DNA from: Batrachochytrium dendrobatidis JAM81
Taxonomy: Eukaryota > Chytridiomycota > Chytridiomycetes > Rhizophydiales
Assembly (NCBI RefSeq): GCF_000203795.2
Contig: NW_006281099.1
Coordinates: forward strand, 2,731,774-2,795,773
Length of the DNA: 64,000 nucleotides
Reading direction: 5' to 3'
Within the stretch, counting starts at the first letter, position 1, and each line of letters begins with the position of its first letter. A program made the translations under genes and the position numbers. Shown here one piece after another: positions 40,206 to 51,123 of this stretch. The notes under the pieces were generated by a model, which ran no database searches, was not told the DNA's origin, and was given only the letters and a program-made list of their open reading frames with translations.

Positions 40206-40951
40206 ATGGATGAAATATTTGCTGTATTGAAGCAGAAAAAGGCTAGCAAGTCCACATTACCAACAGCCAACTCAGCTGCACCAGGAAACACAGCCGGATC
40301 TTCCGACTTTAGTGGTTTAAAACAATCAAAAGAGCCTGCAAAAATAAACTCATGGAATTCTGGGTCAGCATCAAAAAAATCTAAAAAGAAAAAAAGTGTT
40401 ATTGCTACAGTCAAGACTGGTATAATATCAACAGATAGCAAGACCGATTTAGAACCAGCCTTGCAAGGATCAGCATTTGAAACCACATTGGAAATCACCA
40501 AAGAGCCTGCCGTTGAAACAGTCGATTTTAGTGCATATCTAGCCGACAAGGCTAAACTAAAACAGACAATGCCTGTAGATGACGAGGGATTTGCAGATAG
40601 TCGAGGAAATAAGCCACGGGGTAATCCCAATATGTTTGTTTGATCTTATCTTATTTAGACTGCTAATCGTGTGTTTATGCAACTGCCAATACGTTGTAGC
40701 AAAAACTGACGATGGACTCAATATTTACTCTGCAGAAGAACTCCAGATTGGAAAAGGAGGAGGTATAGTGGTTTGCTATACTATAATTTTTTCAATTCTG
40801 ATCTTGTCTGAGAGTCGAGAACATCCAGAAACAAAAATTGATACTAACTTTATTGAATATATTCCCAACACGCTGCTTGAATCCACCCGACCATTTACGA
40901 TCGTGTACAGATACGGATCAATGCCCCTTTGATTGCTGGTGTTGCTTTTAG
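40206..40951 (+). CDS. DUF1764 family protein (nucleolar/nuclear type, unknown function)
   Basis: Three exons (40206-40620, 40700-40762, 40911-40951) give 172 residues. MDEIFAVLKQKK at the N-terminus and a lysine cluster (KKSKKKK) precede the diagnostic C-terminal block. That block is GFADSRGNKPRAKTDDGLNI, then YSAEELQIGKGGG, then DQCPFDCWCCF at the very end. The eukaryotic DUF1764 family ends in CPFDCDCCF; here a Trp replaces the Asp of that motif. The Cys positions suggest metal binding, and the basic region suggests a nuclear or nucleolar place, both inferred. The stop falls 19 bp from the stop of the convergent STPG gene, so the two 3' UTRs must overlap. Confidence 0.85.
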
Positions 40952-40970
40952 GGCTTCACTGGGTAGATTT

Positions 40971-43687
40971 TTAGACGCGAAGAGTATTGATACGATTAGA
41001 TGGAAACACCATAACAAATGGACTGGGTCTGCTCTTCATTGTAATATATCCGCCATTCTTTTTTGGTTGGATATAGTAGGCATTTGGACCAGGAGTTTGA
41101 TTTACTAATAATCAAAAGCGTGAGGCATTTTCAGTCAAATATATAATTATTATCTGCAATATTTTGGCTTTGAAAAGATGACTGATTGTAAACAAACTTA
41201 TCGCAATACCTTTTTGAGACTCTGTGTGCTTTTGTGGTGAATACTTTGGTCCACTTTTTTTTACAATCAATGCTGGTTTTAATTGGTAATCAGCAGGGCC
41301 GGGCGTTTCCACAACTTTACTTTTGATACGTTCAGCTAAGCAGTTGGCTGTCAAAATTGTATATATTGTCGATTATTTTATGAGATGAATATATACGTAG
41401 AATGCATGTATTATCAAGTTACCTCCGGCTTTACTTAGTGTGGAATTTCGAGCAAGCTGTGCTACCGTGGGATTGGCGATCTGGGTATGTGAGTTATAGT
41501 CTGCAGGTCCTGGTGTTACATCTTGAATCAAAGGTTAGGTTCAAGATAAATTAAAGTTATGCTTTCGGCGACAGCACACCGTACTATGCAGTCTAGAAAT
41601 GCCAGAAATACTCGGGCCTATTTGCTTGATATAAATACTTACCAATGGTTGTACTGCGCCTTCCTTTAATAGTCACTTTTGGATGACGATTGCCACGAAT
41701 TTGACGATCTAGTGGATGGTATGCATTAGGTCCCGGAATATCATCACTTGGATCTGGAGAAAATCGTTGATTAGTCAAACCATTGGTTGAGTTTTATACT
41801 AATAATTTTAAAAAACGACGTTTATATTACAGGCTTGTCAAATAATAGTATGTAACATCAGGACTCACTTTTGCTTGATTTAGGTCGGGCACCAAGCGAA
41901 AATGTTGGTCCTTTGCTAAAAGTCAATTTTATCTCGGGATTATAGTCTGTTGGTCCAGGATATGGGCCAATATAATTGCTATCTATTTAAAACAGAATCG
42001 TAGTTAGCAACATACTTTGCGGATTGGGCACAATCAATGTCGACACACCTTGATATGGGATATTACGCGCAATGAGAGTATAATGCGGGCCACTAGAAAT
42101 ATTGGCTGGGATGATATAATTGGCAGGCCCGGGAGTTTTGAGAGCTATATTTTGATTATATATTAAATGATCACTTCAATATGTAAAGGAATATCAAGAT
42201 AACACGGTATTTAAACCTTGTTGCCCGACATTAATCCTCACATTTGGTTTCCTTGTGCATGCCTTTAAGCGATGCCATTTTTTCTGATGCAGGAAGTTTT
42301 GGATAGTATTCATTTGGACCTGGCTTGGTATCTACATATCATAAACAGAGCCATAACAATGGTTGGAAAATATTTGGCATGCAACAATTTCAAGTTGAGC
42401 CATTATTCTATATATACCTTTCTGAAGAGACAGGTCATCAAGGCGACGCCTCATGGTAAACGATGGACCTTTAACAGCATCAGGAGGACAGCTGGGAATA
42501 CTGTAGTCAAGTGGACCAGGTGTTGAATCCTCTAGAAATTCGCCAAAATATTTCCAATAAATATTGCATTTTAATTAAGCTTTACTTGAATAAAGCATGC
42601 ACATTATACAGCAATACATACCAATCGTGAATGATTTTAGTCCAAAAGAATACTTTGGCTTTATTCCAGTTGGACCAAACTCTGACCTGGGCAAATACCT
42701 ATCAGGTCCCGGTGTTTCATTTTCTACACAATTATAAACGCAAATGGTGAGATTTTCATTTCGGATGTTTAATAAACTATCCTGCTTACCAGAGTGTGAA
42801 AACCGTCCAGACATGGTATATGAAAGGTTATTTTTTCCAAATGCATTGTGAGTATCAGTATATGCAAATGGACTTGGAGTGTCGTTTTTGACTGAATGAT
42901 TGCATCCATAATACACGCCGATACCCAGATTTTAACGTTAGATCAGCACATGCCAATACCATGATGTTTGAAATGCATCAAATACCTTTTTGATCGGCAA
43001 GTTTGTGTCCAAAACTCCAATGGGGTGCATCACAATACGGAAGTAAGATGGGTCTGACATCATATTTTGACGGTCCTGGTCCAATATTAATCTTTTCTTC
43101 CTTGACAGCTGCATGTTTTCCCAGAATGGAGTACTGCACGCCTGACTGATATAGCTTGGGTTCATAATCAAGTGGCCCTGGAGTTGGAACGGCTGATTAT
43201 TGCACGACAGGTAAATAGAATACACGATACCCGCAATGAGTATTGAATGTATTGACATTTGATAATAGTTTAGTTTTGCAAGTATGAATTGACCGTCGGA
43301 TTTAGGAATAAAGGTGTAATACTAACCTAATTGAGAGAGTGGACTCGTAGTAGAAATATATTCACCCATAGGTGATCGTCCCATAACACCTAGATTCTTG
43401 ATGCGTCTACGAGCTTCAAATACATGTGGAGGATGGTCTACGTGTTGATTGTGAACAGATGTGGTCAACTCTGGAGCATGTGCCTGCCTACGCGATTTGA
43501 TATTGACGCTGCTACGTTTGGAGTTGGTGGTGCTTTCTTCTATATAAGCTCCATCTTCTTCATGAGCAGGTGGTGTAGACGGAGTAATTTCTTCAGGCTC
43601 GACTGTATTGCCCTTCCTTGGTTCATTTGTATCGCTCTCGCGAGTTGCTGCCGCACAATCAGGCATGCTCTCTGATTTAGATGGCAT
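40971..43687 (-). CDS. Sperm-tail PG-rich (STPG/SHIPPO) repeat protein, ODF3/CIMAP-like
   Basis: The first exon starts at 43687 (MPSKSESMPDCAAATRESD) and encodes about 120 residues of charged, disordered sequence. It is followed by a chain of short exons, nearly all carrying one PGPxxY repeat. Examples are TPGPLDYEPKLYQSG, TPGPDRYLPRSEFG, TPGPANYIIPANISSG, IPGPNAYHPLDRQIRG, TPGPADYNSHTQIA and TPGPADYQLKPALIV. The last is TPGPNAYYIQPKKNGG, ending in NTLRV before TAA at 40971-40973. I count about twelve repeats. STPG-repeat proteins line the lumen or surface of axonemal microtubules and outer dense fibres in flagellated cells. Several of the repeat exons I checked start and end in phase 1. I cannot say which human member is the true ortholog. 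Confidence 0.85.
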
Positions 43688-44213
43688 ATTCGATTCAATA
43701 GATAAATATCAGTAAAGTGTTTAATGATGCTTGCCAAGATTTTTATAACTAAAGAACAGTCGCATCTTAATTTTTTTGTAGAATCTGAAATGCCATTTTT
43801 TAAAATCAGACATTTGGTCACACATGATCATGGCCCAACTTGAGTTTCATTGATTTTTAAAACTAATATAGCTAATCATGCGGCATATTTAAAATACAAA
43901 TATGCTTGCATGAATCTTGATAATATCAACGAGCCTTCTGATTGCGGTCTGAATTTATATTCAAACATACATGTACTGGCCCAGATTTAAAATCTAAATG
44001 GAGTTTTGTTACGAGACATGCTTACAGTGCAGGTTTTTGTAGCTAGCCAGAATACATGCATTTGGGAGCTAATCCAGTTTTTCTGGCATCGGGTGGGTTT
44101 ATCATCACACAACATGTAAATATACGGCAAACTGATGCTACCACAAATACCATTTTGGCTTCATTTGATCATATATACCAGTCTCATATTGTATAAAAAC
44201 TCTAGTAAATGAT
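43688..44213. other. Intergenic region
   Basis: These 525 bp contain the upstream region of the STPG gene and the 3' end of DPM3, both on the minus strand. The DNA is AT-rich. No gene, repeat or RNA signal is visible. Confidence 0.4.
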
Positions 44214-44797
44214 CTAGTCAATCGATACTCCGTGGCTTCTTAAATCCATTTTTGCTGTTTGAATCTCCTATTGAATCAAGATGTTAGGTCAATGAGTATA
44301 AGCAAAATAACGAAGCTAGTCTACGCTATTGCATTCAAAAACAGCACAACCATAGATATGCCAGGCTCATTTTAGTTTTGAGCTTACCTTGAGAAGCGAT
44401 ACTTGTGCTGCAGGACAGTCTCCGAATATGATGAGAGCCCAGCCAAGATTGGCGAGAGAATATGACCCAAAAGTAACAAGTAGCCAGAGTGGAATCTGCA
44501 GTTTAAATAAATGTCAGTGCATATGTTTGACTACTATCAGATGTTATATTCTTGCAGCTTCGTCTTTTTTAAAGACAGTCAAGTAATTGCCATTCTTTCA
44601 TCAGACTATGCACTTGTTTCCAATCGCATATGATAGTGACAGAGTGTGGCGAGTAAATTGAAACATACTGCAGGGATAACCAAATCAACGGCTGGAGAGA
44701 GTTCCAGTCCAGGAAGAATCTGTGCATGGAAAAGCATAATCAGCCATATGCCAGCAAAGGCCACTGTTGACAGTGCAAATCTGAGTGCTCTTTTCAT
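44214..44797 (-). CDS. DPM3: Dolichol-phosphate mannosyltransferase subunit 3
   Basis: Three minus-strand exons give about 90 residues. The first runs from ATG at 44797 to GATTTGGTTATCCCTGCA; the second encodes IPLWLLVTFGSYSLANLGWA and IIFGDCPAAQVSLLK; the third encodes EIQTAKMDLRSHGVSID. DPM3 has two membrane helices and tethers the catalytic DPM1 to the ER membrane. DPM1 makes dolichol-phosphate-mannose for N-glycans, O-mannosylation and GPI anchors. The helices here are FALSTVAFAGIWLIMLF and IPLWLLVTFGSYSLANLGW. The FGDCPAA segment and the C-terminal coiled coil (EI..AK.DLR..GV) are family hallmarks. An in-frame upstream ATG (44848) would add 17 residues that do not fit the family. DPM1 and DPM2 are not in the window. 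Confidence 0.92.
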
Positions 44798-45038
44798 AAA
44801 GTAGTGTGAAAGTGAGGTTGAAATGTAAAATTGTAATCGGTGCTCCACAACCTAAATTTCGATACCAAGCCAAACCAATGTATATTTTTAATGATCATCC
44901 AGCTGTATCAAGCCTGAATGCTTATTTCTATTTGCAGAGCCATGCGTATGATCAAAATATTATTTTTTTAAACCATATATATCCAATGTTTAAACAAAAT
45001 ACTAAATATGCAAAAGTATCCAGATTGAATGGCAATGT

Positions 45039-46664
45039 TTATTCCTCCTTGTGTTCAAGAACTTCCTTGTGTATCTGTTTCTTATCCTTCTGATCGATAG
45101 TGGAAATGGCTGGTTCCACTACTTCTTTTATGGCAGTCGCAGCCACAGGTATCTGTTGGGCAGTACCAGTAGCCAAGGCGGGTGCCTCGGAAGTTTTGTC
45201 ATCCTTTAACGCATCAATATCGCTTCCATCTTCATCAATCGAGTTTTGTTGCGATATATTTTCAAAGGTCAATGGCGTGGTGTCTATTACCGGTGGATCG
45301 AGATATGGTGGATCAAGATATGGAAGATCATCTTCGTCAAATATGTAACCGCTCTTTGCGTCCTCATTTTCCTCTGTTACATCACCACCAGTGAGACAAT
45401 CTGCATTGTTAAGAACCCAATGTCGAGTATCGCCATCAATATCAAAGAAGCGAACAGGGACAGAATACACCATGATTTCAGATAGATTTGCAATTTTGAC
45501 TCGCAGTTCAATCTGATGCGTGACGGTTACAAACTCCGAGTCGAAACTTTGGATTGAATCAATTGCCTTGTATTTGGGGTCGTTTCTAAGTTTGCGGTGG
45601 GCAGTTTCGACAATAACTGTCGTCTCTCCTCGCCATGGTTCAATCTTTTTGCTCACAGTAGTCATGAATTTCTTGAATCCTTTAGAAGGACGTTCAATCT
45701 CAGTGCTGTCAAGGATGCTCTTTTGAATGCACTGTTTATAACAGTGAGGCCGCTCCAGTGATTGATCGCGAACGGCACGTATTTTTTCAATCTGAACCAG
45801 ATTGACAGTAACTCGGGCAATCGAGTGCTTGAACTCTTTTGGAATGAGAGAGATGATATTTACTTTGACTGGTTGGCCAATACCAAAAATGGTTCGATCA
45901 AGTTCAAACTTGTAATCGATGTAGTTGTCGGATCCTTGCATCAGCCTTCCGGTATTAGTATGCACCGATCGTGCAACAGCCATGGCATCCACTCGTGGGA
46001 AGTCAATCTCTTCGGTGACAGTATACACTTTTCGACTCGATATAAGCAGAATGGTCTGCAGCACTTCCAAGGTGGCTGTAAGTTTATATGATATTTTACC
46101 ACCATTCCAGTTTTTTTTGGTGGTTTCATCAAGACTAGAGCTGCTGAAAGTCTTGCTCTTTTTGAGTGTTGCGCCTCCATCATTTTTTGAGGCAGTGGCA
46201 AGTTCCGTAGCAAATGCTTTTGCTGCATCTGCAGCAGCACCAGTTGGTGGAGGAAGCGATCGCATATAGCTTACAGGAAGAGCCTGTGCAATGTCATTAG
46301 GCACATCGATAGCAAACTCGAATGCTGGCGTACCTTTGGGCACCAAAATAGTTGGTCCTTTGCCCTTGATATCAATCTCAGGAGTAGAGCCTGTGGTAGG
46401 ATCAAGGATACGTAGAGCACTTGAAAGAATGTCCTGCTGGACAACAAAATGGCCCTCTTCAGAGGAAAGAGCAGTATGAATCGATCCACGCAGCTCCAGA
46501 GTCAGTGAGAGTACTTTTGCGTCCTTGGTAGTCTTGAACGACACAGTGCCCTTGTATGCCATCTGGTTAGTGACACCCGCATATCCATGAAGAATAGACT
46601 TTTGACCTTGCAGTGGTTCAATGGAAAGATCGTCGATCATTTTATTATAAAACGGTGATAGCAA
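45039..46664 (-). CDS. Arrestin-fold (alpha-arrestin-like) protein
   Basis: A single exon of 541 residues is present. The N-terminal half has the beta-sandwich pattern of arrestin N domains. It includes LHGYAGVTNQMAYKGTVSF, LSLTLELRGSIHTAL and FEFAIDVPNDIAQALPVSY. The second half contains GKISYKLTATLEVL, DYKFELDRTIFGIGQPVKVN and SIARVTVNLVQIEKIRA, as in arrestin C domains. The acidic tail has the tandem DLPYLDPPYLDPPVIDTT; I see no canonical PPxY motif for HECT ligases there. Fungal alpha-arrestins direct transporter ubiquitylation and endocytosis, but without PPxY this protein could have another role. The start may be 46664 (MLSPFYNKM) or the Met at 46640. Its 5' end lies close to a TIR element. 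Confidence 0.82.
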   Translation of the reverse strand: MLSPFYNKMIDDLSIEPLQGQKSILHGYAGVTNQMAYKGTVSFKTTKDAKVLSLTLELRGSIHTALSSEEGHFVVQQDILSSALRILDPTTGSTPEIDIKGKGPTILVPKGTPAFEFAIDVPNDIAQALPVSYMRSLPPPTGAAADAAKAFATELATASKNDGGATLKKSKTFSSSSLDETTKKNWNGGKISYKLTATLEVLQTILLISSRKVYTVTEEIDFPRVDAMAVARSVHTNTGRLMQGSDNYIDYKFELDRTIFGIGQPVKVNIISLIPKEFKHSIARVTVNLVQIEKIRAVRDQSLERPHCYKQCIQKSILDSTEIERPSKGFKKFMTTVSKKIEPWRGETTVIVETAHRKLRNDPKYKAIDSIQSFDSEFVTVTHQIELRVKIANLSEIMVYSVPVRFFDIDGDTRHWVLNNADCLTGGDVTEENEDAKSGYIFDEDDLPYLDPPYLDPPVIDTTPLTFENISQQNSIDEDGSDIDALKDDKTSEAPALATGTAQQIPVAATAIKEVVEPAISTIDQKDKKQIHKEVLEHKEE

Positions 46665-47341
46665 TGTCCTGACAGTTTTACAATCGTGTTCACGTAAATG
46701 TGTTGCGATGTATTTATTTTGCGGTAACTGCTTCTATCTTGTTTCGAAATAGTCAATAGGCGACTGTTCGTTGTGCCTTCCTATTAGAAATAGATTGCTT
46801 CTTCAATCAGCATTTTCAATTATTCAATCCACAACGTTCATCACATGCTGCATGCAATCGAGCCATCACTCCACTTTTGGCATAGCCATCCATTGTGCGA
46901 TCGACAAGTTTGAAGCCAGATATTGGTTTGACTGTTTTCAATAAAACTCGAATATGTTTGCGTTCTAGTTCAACCATCTCAGGAATGCAACAGTTGTTTT
47001 CATGTCTGTTACAAAAGGCCAGACAACCAATGAATCTATAGCACAGACTGTCCAATAGACTGACATTCATCATTTCATGAGTTTGGCAGTTTATGTAAAG
47101 TTTGTTGATCGAGTCGACATAACTATCCATGACATGAGGCAGCTCACTGACGCTGGTTTTTCAAATAGATTGTGAGACTAGACACCAGTGGCTTGCTCTC
47201 GTTTGGCTTTTCATTGGTCTCGATTTGACTTGTTTCTGCCATTGAAGCATAAAACAACTGATTTTTGCGTTTGAAATCCAACTGTTTTGAATCAACCACT
47301 CATTCTAGCGCTTGCAGGCAAGTTAACTCGAGTATCTACTA
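46665..47341. other. Divergent upstream region holding a decayed TIR element
   Basis: These 680 bp separate the starts of the arrestin-like gene (-) and the EDEM-like gene (+). Most is TIR-element sequence, listed separately. About 200 bp remain next to the EDEM-like start. Confidence 0.5.
46681..47130. mobile_element. MITE-like element, copy 5 (left TIR only, about 450 bp)
   Basis: The left end CAATCGTGTTCACGTAAATG follows TA at 46679-46680. The interior matches copies 6-8 (ttttggcatagccatccatt, tgtgcgatcgacaagtttga, catttcatgagtttggcagt). The right TIR is not recognisable, so the boundary is approximate. The minus strand holds a 104-codon open frame (46816-47130) that includes NRHENNCCIPEM. 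A similar but broken stretch (DRHGSNRLIPEM) occurs in copy 7, so it may reflect shared element sequence rather than a live gene. Confidence 0.65.
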
Positions 47342-49575
47342 ATGCGAATACTCAGACTTGCTGGATTATGCGGGGTCTTTAGTATACTAAAGTACACACT
47401 AGCACATACACTTGAAGATCAGCAGTATGAACCAACACCACAAACCACATTCTTGCATCCGAAACCTCTGGATCCGTTTATAGCAAGTCGTATTTACGAA
47501 TACAAAACCAAGATTAAAGAGATGTACTATATGTCCGTTGAAGGTTATTTATATTATGCATATCCAAAAGATGGATTAAGCCCCTTGGCATGTCGTGGTT
47601 TAAACACAATCGGAAAGCAAGTTTTGATAGAATGACTTGTACTATGCATGGTTCACTGGTGTATTTACTGACATTCATTGCTCGACTTGCAAATGATGTA
47701 GTGGTTTTGCATTAAACCTAATCGAGTCACTAGGCACTGCCGTTGTAAGTTTTTATGTTTCGCATTACTGCTATTTAAATATCCACTGTATCTGCTGTCA
47801 TTGTGAAATACAGACTTTCAACGTTGATTTACGAAATATACTGATTTGCTATTCTTTCAGGTACTTGAAGATGCCGAGGTATTTTCTCGGTTGGTTAATT
47901 TGATCAAGTATATTGACGTGGAGCAAGACATTGACGTATCTGTAATGGAAATAAATACTCGTATCATTGGGTATAATCGTTTCTTTGATGGAAAATCCTA
48001 CATCTTTAAAAGATGAACTGTCTAATGCAAATGGCTAATCTACTTTTGTTTTTAGAGGATTACTCTCAGCGCACATTTTAATATACCTTGACGAATCATT
48101 CAACCAGGAATACGACGAAAGTTTGTTGGTCGTTGCAATAGGCATTGCTAAAAAAATACTTGCGGCTTTTGACACACCCACTGGATTGCCTTATGAACGT
48201 ATAAATTTATTGAATGGGATCGAGCAGAGCCAGTCAACCGTGGTTTGCATTGCTTGTGCTACTAAATTTAATCTAGAGTTTACATGGCTTAGTCATTTAA
48301 CAGATGATCCCATCTATGAGGTGAGTAACTACTGAATTGCTGCTGGATGTATATCCATTCATTTTATTTTCACGAGATTTGTATATTAAAACTGAGAATT
48401 TCTAGCAAACTGCTCGCAAGGCTATAAGAGCTATCTGGGATCGCCGTTCTAAACTCAACCTTTTTGGAAGTCACATTGATGTTGTTAGCGGAGAATGGAT
48501 ACATCCAGATTGCTTTCTTGGCGGGGGAATAGAAGGCTTTGTTGAGTATCTACTTAAAACACATATTTCATTTTCCGACGAAAAAGAGTACGGGATCATG
48601 TTCAAGGAGGTATTAGTACAATGAGAACCGGATATCTGCGACAATACATGCATAGCCATCTCTTTTACTAATGCTTTGTATCATCAAACTATACAGATTT
48701 ATCAAGCAGTTAAGCTTTATATGCAAAAGTCTGATCACCAATATGCATCTGTAAATTTGGAAAGTGGAGCTACCATAAGTTCAAAACAAATGTTTTTTGA
48801 TACGATTTGGCCATCTATACAAGTGCTATCGGGAAATATTCTTGAAGCAGATCAGGTTTGGAAACATACAGCACGATATCTTGCTCTGTCACCGTTTCTT
48901 CCTGATACCACGAGTATGCCAAGACAAGACAATGCAGAGACGGAAAATGAATATTTACTTCAATCAGAAACTGCAGAGAGTCTGTGGCATCTGTATGCGG
49001 CAACAAAAGACGAGAGTATTCTTGAAATGGTATTTGAATTGATCGATCGATTAAATATGCTGTAAGTTTGATGAATTCATTGTGCGACTTTTAGTTTTAT
49101 GCTGGTATATTTACTATTTTTCATTAGTACCAGAACAGAATGTGGATTTGCTAGCATTTCTAATATTGTGAGTTTGGAGAAAAAAGATAAAGTACGTATT
49201 GCAATGCATTGGCAGTCTACCATATACGAACATGGCATTTTAAAGCAGGCCAAATCAAGCTAACCCTATTTTACATTGTTACTGCTGATTCAGACACCTC
49301 TTGCGTTTATTTCCAAAACACTCAAATACCTTTATCTTATATTGGATCAAAAAAACGAGTTTAATGTTGGAAACTATATATTTAATGCCGAGGGTCATGT
49401 TTTTCCAGCATATGATACATTCCGCACATTATTTCATCCAAAGTCTGATGATACCTCGACAGCTGACCGCACACACAAAAAAGTATTCTCCACTACACAA
49501 TCGAGCCATCATGACGATAAAAATGATGCTTTCTTGGCTGGGATAAAGTTAAACATTTGCCCAATCGGTGGTTAA
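47342..49575 (+). CDS. EDEM/Mnl1-like GH47 protein (ER-degradation alpha-mannosidase-like), divergent
   Basis: About nine exons encode a roughly 560-residue GH47 (alpha/alpha-7 barrel) protein. It starts with a signal peptide-like MRILRLAGLCGVFSILKYTL. EDEM blocks follow: YYMSVEGYLYYAYPKDGLSP, VSVMEINTRIIGGLLSAHIL, LPYERINLLNGIEQSQS, DDPIYEQTARKAIRAIW, GGGIEGFVEYLLK, TIWPSIQVLSGNILEADQ, SETAESLWHLYAAT, CGFASISNI and FNAEGHVFPAY. EDEMs trim mannose from misfolded glycoproteins for ERAD. One candidate catalytic Glu in MEINTRIIGG is kept, as is Glu in SETAES. However, GAGIDS has become GGGIEG and the Ca-binding TEGH has become AEGH, while GET in the next block reads QST. Activity is therefore doubtful. 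The first intron seems to use a GC donor near 47615. There is no ER-retention signal at the C-terminus (ICPIGG). Confidence 0.82.
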
Positions 49576-49701
49576 AATTGTAGTCGAAGTTGAATAAAAC
49601 CAGTTACAGCTGGCATACTTGTTCTATGTTTTGGAAGATAGTAATCTCAATTAAGCTGTTTGTCAAGTACTGCTGGCATAAAGTGGCGATAAGTCATTTT
49701 G

Positions 49702-50117
49702 CAGCTATGCTTATGTAAAATGAAGCACTTGTATTTATTTGCAACGACTTTGTTTTGGGATAAGCAATAGTTGAATATTATTTGCTTTCTACTACAAACT
49801 GGCTGCTTCTTCAGTGGACATGATCAAGTTATAGTTTTTAAATCTGTTCTTTCACTACTCTTGAATGGCCATGCATTGCATGATCGCCAGATTTGAAACC
49901 AGACCCATCATTGGGTTTGACTATTTTGATATTGTCAAACCTTGTACAAAGTCGAATATGCCTGCATTGTAGTTCAAGATTGCATACCAATCAATTAATG
50001 AATTCAAGACAATGTAGTCGAATAAAATTGGTATAAATCACCATTTCATGAGATTGACTGTCTACTATGTATTTTGGTATCTATAATTTAATGATTCATT
50101 TTCCATGAATACGGCTG
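49702..50117. mobile_element. MITE-like TIR element, copy 6 (416 bp)
   Basis: The left end CAGCTATGCTTATGTAAAAT and the right end CATTTTCCATGAATACGGCTG mirror each other imperfectly. TA follows the right end (50118-50119), while the left flank has mutated to TG. Internal blocks shared with copies 5, 7 and 8 include tttctactacaaactggctgc, catgcattgcatgatcgcc and tttcatgagattgactgtc. There is no protein-coding capacity. Confidence 0.8.
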
Positions 50118-50522
50118 TAACATTATCAGATGACTTGTGATGGGGTTGATCAATCTTGGCTTTGGCAATGAAGCCAAAACTTCCATCTATTGCTCAATTC
50201 ATTATGGAAAATTTGGATTGTTCCACTAATGCTTTACAAGAGTTTAATGGCTATATTGCCGGGACCCTTCAAATAGTATTGTGAGAAAGTGAAGATTGTG
50301 TTTTGGATGATCAGATGTAGTTTACACAAACAAGCTCGGTATGGTCAACCCTTGAACAAGTAAATTTAGCAAGTTTAAATGTCAAACGTGTATGCTTTGT
50401 TGCTAGCTGTAACGACCAGTCTAATATTTATAAGCACAGCCTGGAGCTATTTGGAAAATCAGTACGCTTAAATCTAAGCCAGAACAATTACTCATGACGC
50501 TGCCAAGCAGTAAGCCTATTTA

Positions 50523-51029
50523 CTACCGTACATAAAATGGAACACTTTTGTATGGTCTTGCACGGATTGCCTTTGCTTTGGAATGAACAATGGTCAAGTA
50601 TTTGTCGTTTTCCTACTACTGACTACTTTAATGGACATTATCCACTCTTTTAAACAGTGTTTATATAAAATCAAACTAGATGAACTGGAATGATCCCTTT
50701 TCCCATATCTGGTATATTCATGCATTGTACGATTGTCAGATTCGTTCATTACAGTCCAGATATTGGATTTGGCTGTTCTGGTGTTATCGATACAGCTCTA
50801 CACTCATCTTTGCTGCATCTTAATCGTAGATGCGCTTACATTCTAGTGAGCAAAGAATGCACATCTCAGGAATGAGCCTGTTGCTTCCATGTCTGTCACC
50901 AGAAGAAAGACCAGCCAACTGAATTCAAAAAACACAAGTTGTCCAGTAAATTTGGTGTGAATTGGCACCAGAGATTGACCGTTTATTATACATCCTTATT
51001 TAGCAATCTATTTTATGCGAATACGGCTG
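50523..51029. mobile_element. MITE-like TIR element, copy 7 (about 507 bp)
   Basis: The left end is damaged (TACTACCGTACATAAAATGG, about 50521-50540). The right end ATTTTATGCGAATACGGCTG is good and is followed by TA (51030-51031). Shared internal blocks are catgcattgtacgattgtcag, atctcaggaatgagcctgttg and the pre-terminal ttatttagcaatc. It lies just upstream of the hypothetical gene at 51124. Confidence 0.75.
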
Positions 51030-51123
51030 TATTACCCTCAAAATCACCACAAAATATAATCCCTTGCATGCATCTAGAGCCCATCTTGACTAACCCAAAT
51101 TTATATATGCAACTTCAACAGAT

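Larger units (their letters stand above)
49576..51123. other. Repeat-rich intergenic region with two TIR elements
   Basis: 1.55 kb hold two complete TIR elements (49702-50117 and about 50523-51029), 405 bp apart in the same orientation. The spacer between them (50120-50520) has short open frames but no gene that I can support. The second element ends 95 bp before the next start codon. Confidence 0.6.
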
